Shown piece by piece: positions 12,675-33,800 of a stretch of 64,000 nt of DNA. Location: the NCBI RefSeq assembly GCF_023856365.1, contig NC_064537.1, positions 1,834,001-1,898,000 on the forward strand, given 5' to 3'. Source of the stretch: Brienomyrus brachyistius (lineage: Eukaryota; Chordata; Actinopteri; Osteoglossiformes; Mormyridae). The notes beneath the pieces were generated by a model. That model searched no databases, was not told the DNA's origin, and was given only the letters and a program-made list of their open reading frames with translations. The position numbers and the translations under genes are program-made. Position 1 is the first letter of the stretch; the number at the start of each line of letters is the position of its first letter.

Positions 12675-12815
12675 TAATTCAGTGCCTGGTCAGCAGTGTT
12701 GGGGGCGATACCTTGCTCAGGGTATGACAGTGGCAATTTGCTGGTCAGCGATTTGAACCACCAATCTTTCAATAACAAGTGGGCTTCCCTAACCAGCAGC
12801 CCACCACTGCTCTCC
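12675..12815 (-). mobile_element. SINE fragment, minus strand
   Basis: The - strand reads GAGCAGTGGTGGGC, then GGTTCAAATCGC (B-box-like), then ACCCTGAGCAAGGTATCGCC, a pattern common in fish SINEs. It lies head-to-head with the next SINE. Confidence 0.6.
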
Positions 12816-12827
12816 CCATGATACACC

Positions 12828-13015
12828 CAAAGGGGATGGGGTGTGGCTCAGTGGGTGAGGACTGCAATCAAACTGTCCTCAGTTCCTGTGCCTGGCAGAG
12901 TGATTTCATCACTGGCCCCATAAGTAAGGCCCTTAACCCCCAGCTGCTCCAAGGACTGGCTCACCCTGCTTTCTGAGGTGTATGTTGCTTTGGACACAAG
13001 TGTCTGATAAATAAA
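12828..13015 (+). mobile_element. tRNA-derived SINE, plus strand
   Basis: It begins with GGGGTGTGGCTCAGTGGGT (A-box region) and carries AAGGCCCTTAACCCCCAGCT in the centre. The tail TTGCTTTGGACACAAGTGTC followed by TGATAAATAAA is the LINE-like 3' end seen in several teleost SINE families. The B box is degenerate. Confidence 0.75.
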
Positions 13016-13129
13016 CATCATACAGTTTTCCTCTCATGGTTGAAATCCAAAAAAATATGCTGTAAATAATCTCTCAAATGCCCAGTATTCATGTGGCCTG
13101 AGAGCCCGCCAGTGTTTATGGGATTTCAT

Positions 13130-14221
13130 TAACTCAGTTGTAGTTCTATGAGACTACGAAAACTACAGAACTCGGCCCCAGCGGAAAACGTCAGAGGAAA
13201 TTGGAACGGAAGACGATATGGCTCAAAAACAACAATCGCGCTCAAACGCGCGCATCCCTGTAAAGTGGACAAGGACTGCAAGCGAAAGTAGAGGGAGAAA
13301 GCAGGAGGAGTGGCGGTGGCTGCAAGAAGCAGAGTGTTCATTGCAGATTAAGTATCGCTGCAGTCCTCTGGCGTGTTTGTTGGTAGCTGATACCTTTTGA
13401 CGAAAGGATTAAGGATTCGTTTGGAGAAGGTAACCGCCGCTAAAGGAAAGCAGAGGGGATGGCGGCTTTAGCTGGTTGCTGCGATGCACTGGGCAACCAC
13501 CTTCGGGCTTTAGGGAAGGGCTGTTCATTTACGCTGTGGGACTTGTTCTGTGAAGTACGGCCGCCGTTTTTCGGTGATGACTTCAGGGTTGTCTTGCTGA
13601 AGCGGGCGAATAGACCGTAAACTAAGCCCAAAGCGGAGCCGATGCGGCCTAGCTACTCGGCGGAGCCGGGGACTGGCGTGAATTCTAAGGCAGCCCCAAG
13701 GGATCTCCAGCCAGCTTGTGTGGTTTGATTGTACCGTTAATGAATCACTGTGAGTGTTTAAGGCGTATTGATGCTGTCAACGTAATGGTAGAAAAGTCAC
13801 AGATCTACGAGTGCTTCCGATGTGGGAGAACGTTAGCGCATAGATGGGTGGGTGGCCGGGAAGACTTCGGCCCCTGGCGGGGGGGTCAGCGAGGATGTGT
13901 GACACTCTGTCTCAGAGATGGATCAGAAGCGCAGGTTTCTGTCGGATCTCCTCCCTTGGGTAGACATGCAAAATATACAGATGAGGCCGAGAACGTGTGG
14001 ACAGCCTGTGCGGTCCCAGAGTCCCGGTCACACGGGCTACGGGCTTCTTTAATATCCGCTCGCAGGTAGCTGTCCCATCGCAGGGCGTGTTCATTGCGTT
14101 CGCTGTTCTTTTGATGCCTGTAAACAGTCAGGTGCTTTTTCAAAGCTCGGTGGAGCTGAAGATGGATGAATGGAGGGGTGGATGACACTTCTTTTTCTGT
14201 GGTGTTGTGTGTGCTTGACAG
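13130..14221 (+). promoter_or_regulatory. tnpo2 promoter and 5' leader region (candidate)
   Basis: The stretch is CpG-rich compared with its surroundings, as expected for a housekeeping promoter. The first coding exon of tnpo2 has a clear acceptor (TTGACAG ending at 14221), so at least one non-coding exon must lie upstream. Two donor-like sites fit: GGAGAAG|GTAACC after 13429 and CTCGCAG|GTAGCT after 14064. GATGGCGGC at 13458-13466 matches the YY1 motif often found near the start of housekeeping transcripts. The transcription start cannot be fixed from sequence. Confidence 0.5.
13459..13620 (+). other. Candidate upstream ORF, 53 aa
   Basis: An ATG in good context (G at -3 and G at +4) overlaps the YY1-like GATGGCGGC. 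It opens a 53-codon frame (MAALAGCCDALGNHLR at its start) that ends at TAA before the tnpo2 coding exons. If this stretch is in the mature leader it could lower tnpo2 translation. If it is spliced out it means nothing. The product resembles no family I know. Confidence 0.25.
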
Positions 14222-14229
14222 TGTCTGAG

Positions 14230-24028
<9,799 letters not shown>

Positions 24029-24047
24029 CCCCCCCAGGGCACGTCAG

Positions 24048-24883
24048 GTACCCGTGTTGCACAGGCCGGGGGAGGGGCTCAGTCCAGGCAGGGCCCGCTG
24101 TCATTGGCGATCTGCAGGGAAGGGTTGGGGGTGGAGCTACCTGCATGTTGGTCACGTGGGAAGCTGGCCAATCAGCATCCTTCAGAAGGGGGGGAATCAC
24201 GTGACTTTGGGCCTGAGGCTGCACACAGATCACTTTGTGTAAGTAGTTAAGCTCCATTCACAACAGGGAGCCAAGTTTCACAGGAAAACAAGACCCATCA
24301 AATGATTAGTTCGCCTGCCGCGCCTGTCGCCGTCTTTCATGTTGTGCTAACATGAAGCACTTTGTAATTGCTTGGTGCTCTCCAGACGGAATCGAAATGC
24401 AGCTGCCGTGCTTCTGAAGGGCAGAGCAGACTCGCTATTACGGCACTGATGAGGCACTCTGCTTCTCACTCCAGTGTGTCACTGCAACAGCTGTCAGCAT
24501 GTTATGCCATATTGTTTACTGCATTGTAAAATGCTTAATCGATCAGACGAACATCATCTATTACATTCATTGATTTTGCAGCGACGGCACTCGTTTTGAG
24601 AAAGCAGGGTCTGCCGGTCCTTCGAACAATTGGGGGTTAGGGGCCTCAGGGGCCTCAGGGGCTCAGGGCCCAACGCTGACATCACTCTGCCTGCGCGGGT
24701 GTTTCAACCGGCGACTTTCTGATTACAAGCACAGTTGTAACTCACAGAGCCACACAGCGGCCATTACTGAGAATCGCAGTCACACGTCATGCATGTTCAT
24801 AGTTTTATCTGCTGGAGGGGGTGTCCAGCGAATCTGAAGAGCGGGGGCCTCTGATCCGTCCCCTCTGCCCCCTCCTCCCACAG
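24048..24883 (+). other. Probable 3'UTR intron of tnpo2
   Basis: A donor-like CGTCAG|GTACCC lies 19 bases after the stop codon. A strong acceptor, CCTCCTCCCACAG, ends at 24883. The junction would sit less than 50 bases after the stop, so nonsense-mediated decay would not be expected. This is inference from splice-site quality only. Confidence 0.45.
24606..24765 (-). mobile_element. SINE remnant, minus strand
   Basis: The - strand reads GGCCGCTGTGTGGCTCTGTG, then AAGTCGCCGGTTGAAACACC (degenerate B box), then GTTGGGCCCTGAGC and CCTAACCCCCAATTG. It belongs to the same family as the copy at 10332. It lies in the probable 3'UTR intron of tnpo2. Confidence 0.65.
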
Positions 24884-27215
24884 GTGTCCTGAAGGGAGGG
24901 TTGCTGGGAAGTCGTTCGTCTCCGTGTATTGCACTGCCCCGGTCGTGGGGGAGCGGGACCCCTGCAGCCGGCTCCACCAGACGGAGCCCACCCCCATGTG
25001 TCTGTGATGAAGGGGGGGAGGGAGGGTGGGGGGATGTGGGGGGGGGGGGGTGACCTCTGGATCAAACCTGAAGTAAAAAACACAGCGATACGTATATATC
25101 CGGCACGGTTAATGTGAGAGTGACGGGTGACGATGGAGGTGAGCTTGTTCACTGCCACAGCGCTCCTCCGCACCACCTCCCTCTTTTCGGCTTTCGTTTG
25201 CTATCAAGTGGTAGGTGTGGAGGGCAGGGGTCTGTGTCCTGGGGGTTGGGGGGGGGGGGGGGGTGAGGTCAACCAGGGAAGCAGGAGCAAACAAGCCCCC
25301 CACACCTTTGTCACTGTGCACCTGCAATGGGTGGGACCTCAAAAAATACTGATTTCACCCCGTACCCCCCAGAAAGGGAGGTCGGCGACTGGCCCCTTTA
25401 ACTGTGTAAGGATTCATAGTTGGGGAGGGTTCAGTGGTCCTGCGATCCTCCTCCCACAATATCGACGCCTTTCTTTGGGATCTCAGGAATCATTCTGGCG
25501 TGATTCTTTAATGGGGGGGGGGGGTGTTCCTGCAGGGAGCTGAGACCGTGGGGGGTCGCGTGTGGTGCCTGTTGCGTGCATGTAGCTGTTTGCGGTGTGC
25601 GGATCGAGCGCCTCGCCGGCCCTTGCTAGCGGTGGTGGAGGGGCTCTTGCCGAAGGCAGTGTCTCCTTTTATTTCCATGTCTGCCCTGGGTGAGGGCTGC
25701 CGCCCCTTTGGGGCGCGAGGTCGCGCTCAGAGACACACGGCTCGTACTGTTGACAACCCATTAGCTGCTGCTGCTGCTATATTTGATAAGTTTGATGCAA
25801 TAAGGATCCCAAATAGAGATGGAGCTTGGGGCACATGCGCGTCTCGGATTGGACCTGGACCCTCTCACCCGTCTGCCTTTAAAATGTCGCTGGGAAGCAT
25901 TGCAGAGGGGATCTGTACGGCCTGCTCTCTTTTCAGGCCTGCAGGGAATCTTGCCCGGTCCCGGTGTTTCCTACTTAAAAGGCAGTGTGGCACCGCACCC
26001 CCCCCCCTCCAGAAGCTACCCCTGCTTTCATATCATAGATTTGTGTGCCTGTTTAATTCGCCCCAGACTGTTAGAATAGCCCACCTGACCCCTGTTTTAG
26101 AGGATTGGTCAGTCTGGCCGGCAGGTTGCCCCCCCTAACCACCTACATAATCGCCTCGCTTTGTGTGTTTGTTGGCATCGCCCATGAATCCCCAGGGGGG
26201 CAGGGGGGTCAGAGACCCTCCCCCCCACCGTAATCTTTCTGCTCCCCATCTGCGATTCGGTGCCTCAGTCAGGTCCCGACCGCCAGCTTCCTGGTGTTGG
26301 TGTGGACCCGGGAAATGTCTCCGTCTCTGCAGGGAAGCCGCCCGTCTCCCGGCTGCTCTGAGGGAGTCAGGTGGATGGTGGACGCAGAGGAAGCCGCGTC
26401 CTATTGGTCGTCTGCCTATTGGCTGTCTGCCTATTGGCCGCTGGAATGGTGGCTTATCAATTCTAGTTAAAGTGCACAGAAATGGAACATCTTGCCTTGA
26501 TTTGCTGTCCAATCACATTTGTAAAAGCCCCCTTTGGGGTTTTTGAAGACAATTGTTCACGCCTGTAATGAGTAATTAGGGTGCCGTATCTTGATGAGTT
26601 GTTTATGCGCAAAAGCTGCCTGCTGATTGGCTGCTGGCTGTCTGAGTTTGCACATGTCATTGGTCCTCGACCTCTGCGCGGCGTTCCGTAAGACTGTGAT
26701 CTTAGTAGTGATTAAATCTGTCTCCAAGTATGGGCAATCTCTGTTCTTCAGTGTTACTCTCTTCTCATCATCTTTTTTTTTTTACCTGTTTGAGATGTTT
26801 ATTTTTGTTTAATTTCTTTTTAATTTATTTTTGTCTTCGTTTTACATAGTTCTTTTTCAGTTTTATTTTTGCACGGATGTGTGCAAATTTCTTTCCAGAC
26901 TTTAAAAGTTTTTTTTTTTATGATTATTTTTCTTTTCGTTTTAAAGAATTTTTCCATTTCGTTATTTTATAGCGGACCATTAAATCCAGTCACCTTAACA
27001 TTAACGGGATGTATGTGTGTGTGTCTTTACGATGGAAATTGACCAGTGTGGGGAGCGACACGCAAGCGACTCGCGGTTTTGGTTTTCAAGCTCGTCTTTG
27101 CAGAATGAACTTGATACTTTCTTTCCTGAACTGTGGCACAGGTGAGACATTGTGCATCAAACTAACCACTTTCTATTTTTCTTTTGTGAATGGAAATAAA
27201 AAGGTTTTCTACCAA
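24884..27215 (+). other. tnpo2 3' untranslated region (inferred)
   Basis: No other gene starts before the first convincing poly(A) signal at 27195, so this 2.3-kb stretch is most simply the tnpo2 3'UTR. It contains poly-G runs (near 25034, 25249 and 25513), a threefold 15-bp repeat with inverted CCAAT boxes at 26400-26444, and a long U-rich block at 26755-26960. A long 3'UTR fits what I recall of TNPO2 in other vertebrates. Confidence 0.5.
27195..27200 (+). terminator. Candidate poly(A) signal of tnpo2
   Basis: AATAAA in the context GGAAATAAAAAGG, with T- and GT-containing sequence downstream. It is about 3.2 kb after the stop codon. Earlier alternative signals cannot be excluded. Confidence 0.45.
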
Positions 27216-28048
27216 GCTGGGAACAGAAGTGTATTTCTTCATGGAATCATCCACTGTATGTGACCTTCTGTGCTTTGCTGGTAATATTCAGACAGGCAGT
27301 CACACGTACAGTCACACACACACACACGGTCCATGTATTGATATCTTTGTCGGGACTCTCATTTCTGTATGAAAAACTAATACCTTAATACCCCAAAAGT
27401 CTCACTTTTAGTTTTTTGGTTGCAGTCATAGATTTTTATAAAATTCAGGTTATCCTTGTAGAGACTGAAAAAATGTCCCCACAAAATAGAGACCCACGCG
27501 TGCACACAGACAGTCCAAGCATCCGGCCCGTGAGTCCACTTGGTGTTTGGCTCTCATGGCAGTGAGCGTATCTGCCGGGGTAAACAGCTCGTGTCTGTGT
27601 GTAAAGGCGCATATGATCTGTGACATACTGTTAGAACACAAATTACAAATAAACTTGCTGAGACAAACTTTTTTTGATGCTTTTGACTTTTTCTGTTGGA
27701 ATAATACAGGAAACTAGCAGGTTGATTTAAAAGGGTTAGTATTGGGATCCTTGTAGCAGAGACGCATGGCCAGAGTTCTCCGTCCACTTGGATGATCTCG
27801 ATCGATAAACACCTTGCAGCTTCCTGTTAGGTTCAGGACAGACCTCAGAGTTCTCCTACTTACATATTAAGCACTTAGGGTCTAGCACTTGCCTACCTAA
27901 CAGAATTATTTCTAGTTTACAAGCCACATCGTCCACTTAGATCACAGAACACTGGTTTCCTTGTCGTTCCACCTATAAAGTGACAGTTGGCAGTAGAGCT
28001 GTTCTGCTTTTTTTCCTTCCCCACCAATCAGGAGTCAGGAGCCGCTTG
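27216..28048. other. Intergenic, no gene seen
   Basis: No recognisable exon. A short (CA)n tract lies at about 27314-27327. The rest is unique-looking and moderately AT-rich. Confidence 0.5.
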
Positions 28049-28723
28049 TGTAGATCTTCAGATTCAGTCTTTATTGCAAAGTTACAACCAAGGCCGGACA
28101 CTTAAAGTGTGTCGAATACTGTTTTACACCAATTTTTATACATTTTCTTATTGTGTAACAATATCTCATCATTTAAGCATCATTCCCTCAACCATTCACC
28201 ATCGTTGTTTTCTCCCTTGATCCACACCCCTAGCTGATAAGTTTGTCAATCTCTTTTATTGTTTGGTCCCTCGGCCGAACATAATGGTGGTGTCACCATC
28301 TCTACTCGGTTTTTTTTAAATACCCAGCCGTGAACTTTTGGTGAACTCAGGCGAATCCCTTCCTTCTGTAGCAAACCTTAGCAGCATCTGCTTGTTGCCT
28401 GTTGTCTGGCTAGAGGGTTAATAATATATTTGTCCTTCAACATAGAGATAAGCTGCAGCACTAATAAAGTACATATTCATACATCAAAAGGTAACAAAAT
28501 AGCTAACAGATACATAAACTTCTAAGCCGACACAAGGTGCTAATTCATACTTGTTTTTCGTCACATTGTGCACAGCAATAATTGGTCTGCATTCTCTGAA
28601 GGTTACAAGGTCACTCCACACAGTTTACATCAGCTTCTTAATAGAGTCCTGAGAGAATGGAATGATTACATTCTCTATGCTTTATAAAGTGCTAAATAAT
28701 ATTCCATAAAGCATTCTGCTACA
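28049..28723 (-). mobile_element. Possible LTR of an endogenous retroelement, minus strand
   Basis: Read on the - strand, the block starts TGTAGCAGAATG and ends CTACA, so it has the TG...CA ends and the short inverted repeat of an LTR. Near the 3' side it holds TATAAAAA (28132-28141 region) and then, about 60 bases on, AATAAA (28070-28075), the order expected for U3 to R. No adjoining gag, pol or env reading frame is visible and no target duplication matches, so it would be a solo or fragmentary LTR. Other explanations remain possible. Confidence 0.4.
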
Positions 28724-29814
28724 GGGCCCCTATATTGAGGAATGGTTTGCCAGTCCATGTTCAGGATGTCGAGACCGTCTGAGTCGTTAAATCTCGACAG
28801 AAGATCTATTACTTCAGTTTAACTTACCCGCGAAATAACACGTAAAACACTGTAACTATGGCTGCTGGTGTACATGCAGTTTTTTTAAAAATCTACTATG
28901 CGTGTCCATTAATGTGTCAAATATGCATGTAAAAATATATTTAACAGAATAAATTGATTACCAATAACACCGTAAATCGTTGCTGGGACTGGCGATTAAT
29001 TAATGATTATGTCCACCAGAGGGCGCTTCTGCACCGTTTATACCTTTACAGAGTATGCATTAATTATTGCTGGATTTTTCCTTGTGAATTGTTCTTCATG
29101 TTCTGCGTTTAATATCATGTATTATTAATTCACAGGTTTCAAAGGCTCTCCAAGTTGTAAATATAATTATGAAAGCAAAGCATGGAGTTAATAACAGTAC
29201 TTTTAAAAAACTCCCGTAACTGTTACTCAGGTAAGAGCAACAACAGAAACAAATGCAGCGGACTGGAGTTTATTAATGCGAAGTCTGTTACCTTATAATA
29301 AGGCAAAATGAAATCCGTCTAGTATTGTCTGCACATTACAATATAATGCATGAGGTCAAGTTAATCAGAATTGTTGCCGAATTTCCGTGTACAAACTTAG
29401 ATGATACCTTACGATGTCCGGCAGAGTTGAATGGTTTCTGTAATGAGAAACTCACCTCGCTTGCATAAATAAACATAAGGCCATACTTCTCCAGCGTTAC
29501 AAGTGCGGCTGTAAATCTAATCACTAGCGTCTTGTACTGATTTCGTCCGACTGCGGAAGTACGTGTCGCTTTAGAAGTGCGGTGCCGCTCAGTTTAAGTA
29601 GAAACTACAAATCGTGGATCCCGCGCCCAGGCTTCTGTTCACGTCTGGGCCCCGTAGATCATGCTGAGGGGGGATTAACCTTACAGCAAATTACCTGACG
29701 GACTTAGTCATGTTGTGTATTTCACATCAGCATGACGGTACTGAGGTTACTTTATTCTCTTTTTTTCTTCGTTTATCTTCTCTATAGTAGCCATATGCCA
29801 GGCATTGCGTAAAC
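28724..29814. other. Intergenic, no gene seen
   Basis: AT-rich, with no recognisable exon. It includes a CTCF core match at 29013. Confidence 0.45.
29013..29026 (+). promoter_or_regulatory. CTCF core motif match
   Basis: CCACCAGAGGGCGC fits the core CCASYAGRKGGCRS at all 14 positions. The surrounding sequence is AT-rich, so the motif stands out from its background. Orientation is the same as the matches at 9458, 30804 and 50130. Confidence 0.55.
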
Positions 29815-30185
29815 CAGCGATTCTCAACCCATATTTGGGTTGCGGCAACTTCTGGAAGGGTCGCGAGGCAGAGTTGGAAATGTAAGCATGCTCCTTTGCT
29901 GATCCACGATCAGATTTCACAGGCCCGATCCTAGAATTAACCTATAAAGGGGTCGTGCGTCTGCAAATACTTAGATCAAAATTAATGAAGGCTCAACCAA
30001 TTCAATAAGCCTAACCAGAGCTGCTTAATTTAAAATGAACTTGCACATCCAATCAGATTTGTGCGATAGGCATTGATTGGCATTGAATGTCACTGTGTGC
30101 TTGATCAAAGCCTTAATTTAAACCTACAGGGTCGCGACTGAGTTGGCATGGTAAAAATTGGGTCGTGGTGCAAAAAGGGCTGAGA

Positions 30186-30717
30186 TCCCATCCATCCATC
30201 CATCCATTATCTACCGCTGAATCCGGGGTCGGGTCGCGGGGGCAGCAGTCTCAGCAGGGAGGCCCAGACTTCCCTCTCCCCGGCCACTTCATCCAGCTCC
30301 TCTGGGGGGACCCCGAGGCGTTCCCAGGCCAGCCGAGAGACATAGTCTCTCCAGCATGTCCTGGGTCTTCCAAGGGGCCTCCTCCCAGTGGGACATGCCC
30401 GGAACACCTCACCAGGGAGGTGTCCAGGAGGCATCCTGATCAGATGCCTGAGCCACCTCATCTGGCTCCTCTCGATGCAGAGGAGCAGCGGCTCTACTCT
30501 GAGTCCCTCCCGAATGACTGAGCTCCTCACCCTATCTCTAAGGGAGAGCCCAGCCACCCTGCGGAGGAAACTCATTTCGGCCGCTTGTACCCGCGATCTT
30601 GTTCATGGGCTCACCACCCATGGGGGGGGCCATAGGGGTCGGGTGCGATGCAAGCTGGGCGGCAGCCAAAGGCAGGGACCTTGGCGGTCTGATCCTCAGC
30701 TGCAGAAGCTTAGCTCT
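30186..30717 (-). mobile_element. 5'-truncated LINE tail nested in the hAT element
   Basis: The fragment ends (3' side) in (GGATG)n, read as CATCCATCC at 30187-30208. It carries the C-terminal part of a non-LTR retrotransposon protein. It is flanked by the perfect 10-bp duplication AGGGCTGAGA (30176-30185 and 30718-30727), which is itself part of the hAT right end. It is therefore a later insertion by target-primed reverse transcription. The clade (Rex/L2-like) is a guess. Confidence 0.85.
30207..30602 (-). pseudogene. C-terminal fragment of a LINE reverse-transcriptase protein
   Basis: Open on the - strand to a stop at 30207-30209. The frame includes MSFLRRVAGLSLRDRVRSS, then WLRHLIRMPPGHLPGEVFRA, then GRRPLGRPRTCWRDYVSRLA, a tail familiar from teleost LINE open reading frame 2 products. 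It is fused to nothing, and the catalytic domain is lost through 5' truncation. Confidence 0.75.
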
Positions 30718-30803
30718 AGGGCTGAGAACCATTAGTGTAAAATACTGCCCTTCCTTTCTTCGTTAAAAAATGATGCTTTACTTCCAGTCAGTACAGTTTC
30801 CTA

Positions 30804-30817
30804 CCAGTAGGTGGCGG
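30804..30817 (+). promoter_or_regulatory. CTCF core motif match
   Basis: CCAGTAGGTGGCGG fits CCASYAGRKGGCRS at all 14 positions. It lies 70 bases outside the hAT element. Confidence 0.45.
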
Positions 30818-33800
30818 CAGAGAGGCATCCCGCAGCATGAGAAAGGCAGGAAACGTTTCCAATTGGCTCAGTTAACGGCAGTTCCGCCTCGGGAGGAGGA
30901 GGCTCTCGCGCGATCCCCATTCTGTAAACCAGGGCTGCAGGTGGATCAGTGATGACGGAAATGATATTCAGAAGAAAGGGTTCAAGGTTTCACGTTAAAG
31001 TCCCGAAAGGGAACGGCTGTTGCACCCCAGGGAATAGTAGTCAGACTTCCGCAGTAAAAAACAAAAATTTGATCATACAGGATTATGACAGCCGTTGAAC
31101 AAATATACAGCTAATTATGGAACTGTAAAGTGGATGGTGTGTAGGTTGGTGTCAAGGCCTCCCTTGGCACTCAGAGTGAGCGGACTGGTTCTGAACAGCC
31201 GGTGTTTGGTCTGCCGTGGCGCCTGTCTGGCCTGCATGTGCGTCTCCATCCTTTCGTCTGTGAAAGCTGTGAAAGGTGACTCTCAGTCAAGGCCGACTGG
31301 CTTGCTGATGTCTCTGCCCCCTGTGAGTTGTGGTGGGGGGACGTTGGTTCTCACCCTACCTTCTGCAGCAAATGCTGGGTTCGAGTCCCAAGAGGGGCTC
31401 TACTTTCACACAATGGCTTTAAATAATAACTGTGAAATATAAAACTATAAGCCAGGCACCCCCCCACCACAGTTGGTGTCCCTTGGGGTCCCTCAGCTTT
31501 GTGTCACTGCATCCTGCCTGACGCCCCCCTTCAGACCCCTGTGACAGCCAGCTGCTAGTGTCAGTTTGGTGTCCGTAAAGAGGGGCAGGTGACCTAGGGT
31601 GGCCCACTATCAGGCAGCATGGGGCAGTATCTCAGAGCCCCCAGAGGGGAGGCATGGCTGTGCAGTGGAGGGGCCACGTGGCCCCATTGGAGGGAAAAGG
31701 AGAGGAGGGATCGGCACATGGGCAGAAGAGCACAGCGCATGCAGATGAGGCATTTCCTGCGTTTGTGACGTTAAACACGCCGCCTAAGCCAACCAGTGAG
31801 AGCCAGTGACGTTCGTGACGCCCTTATCTTCACCGCTGTTTACCTGTTATGCTGCCATGGCAACCGTCACGTGGCTGCTCAGAGGTGGCAGGTGTACGAG
31901 CGGCCGTGTTCGCAGTGACGAGAAGCACCCTGACTTCTGGGTGCTTGCGGTGACGTGGCTGTCGCCATGGCAGCAGCAACAGCGGTGTGGAAAACACCTA
32001 GACTGTCAGCCACTTAGCTGTTGTTAAGGGCAACGCCAGAACCAGAAGGATCCAGGACTATAGGCCCAGTTCGGCAAGAGGAGAGGATATTCTCTTCCCA
32101 TCACTGCCCTCCCAGCGTCTCCAGTACAGCTTGTAAAATGGCATTAGTCACTGATTGGGTGGATTTTTCTTCCCCTCGCGGCCGCAAATCGACATGTGAT
32201 GACTCGCTCTGGTCCTGCTTTGATGATTCAGCTACCATGACGCAAAGGCACCAAACCCGCCTTTCACGGGGACACCAGTTTGCGTCAGGGAATGAGGACA
32301 CGCTTTGGGTCAGTCCAGCAAATCCCAGCGGTTATAGACATCAGTCAGTCTTGTGGCTGATACTTTCAACCAGTTTCCACTGATAAATATGAAATGCTGC
32401 TTATCTGGCTGACTATGGCAACAAGGAAAAGTTTATTCCCAAAGTCTCTCGGTCACAAGTGAAAATGAGGTGTCTGAAAATCACTCAGAGTCTACACCCC
32501 AGCCTGCCCCCAGCGCAGATCCTGAACCCCCGTTAATATGCAGGAAGTGCTTAGAGCAGAGGGTTTATGTTCTCTCTGGGAAAAGGAGTATGCGTGTACG
32601 TCTGTGCACGTGTGTGTTGATTTAGTTCTGCTATTCAGCCCTAACTGGTCTCCTGAGTTGAATCAGGTCAGTGTTCATGGAAACGGCAAGAAGGTACAGC
32701 CGGTATAGGTGTGGACACAAAGCGGCGTTCAGTGATATTCTGATCCTGAAAAACGTGAATGTTGCATTTATTGTGCTTACTGCGTGATTATGAAGAGCGG
32801 TTGGAGTGATAAGCCTTGGCAAACATGCCCTATGGGCTGCCGGGCTCCTGGTGCACGTGGGCTTCTCTGCCCGCCACACTGGAAGCACCGCAGCAGGTCT
32901 GCTGCGCACACAGGCTAAAAACCACCCTGGAAATGTTCGAGGATATCAGACGGCCCAAACAGGTCGATTGTCATTCATTTAAATGTTGTCAGAAAGATTC
33001 TAAACTGGTGTTACTTTCTTTCAACAGGTAGACCTTCACTTACACAACGAGTTTTGGTTTAGTGGAGTTAGGGTTAGTGGTTTTAGTCAGTTTTAGTCAG
33101 AGTTGTGTTAGTCAGTATTGACCTTGGACCTTTGGCTTGTTCCCACCTCAGAACACCAAAGTTCCCTTTTTTCTGAATGCTGCTGATGTGTGTCATATTG
33201 GACCAAGCCACTCATTCTCGATTATGACCACAGTGATAAGTATGAATGAACATGTGCTTTAAATATCAAAGCGTGGAACCAGTGGCCTGGTTCCTGTGTC
33301 TACGTGACATTTTTTGGTGGTTAAATGACATTCAGAAGTCGGGGGTTGAGAAGAAACACTTTTATTGAAATTGTTTTTTATCAGAGGGATGGATGATTCA
33401 CATGGGGAGTGGCTTGTGATGGACGTGAAGCGAGGTGGTCATGGCCCCCCTCGGATGGCCGAGCCTCCAGGAATGGGTGTTGCAGATTCGCATTTGACTT
33501 TAAAAGACCCAACCTTGAAGAGCCAGGGAAGGTGCCGTTTTCTGCCCTGGACTCCAAGCCAAGGATTCGCTGGGTGCGGTCCTCTCTTCCCTGGCCGGTG
33601 CCTGCTCCGCCTTTACGCGCCGTGGGTAGACCAAGCCCCTGTTCCTGCTGAACTGAGCCAGCTAAAGGGAGACACTGATTATCAGCACAGCAGGCACAGG
33701 AGCCCTGCCCTGGAGAGCTGGAGAGGAGCCCCAGGAGAAGACAGCAATGGAGAGCACTGGAAGGCCAAAAGAAGTCCATTTCGATGTCACGCAACCCCTG

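Larger units (their letters stand above)
29815..30734. mobile_element. hAT-like non-autonomous element, interrupted by a LINE
   Basis: The left end CAGCGATTCTCAACCC and the right end (inverted, TAATGGTTCTCAGCCC) match at 11 of 16 positions, in the style of hAT termini. Flanking octamers GCGTAAAC (29807-29814) and GTGTAAAA (30735-30742) match at 6 of 8, consistent with an aged 8-bp target duplication. Its own interior is 29815-30175 and contains several GGGTCGCGA-type motifs. The rest is the nested LINE. Confidence 0.6.
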
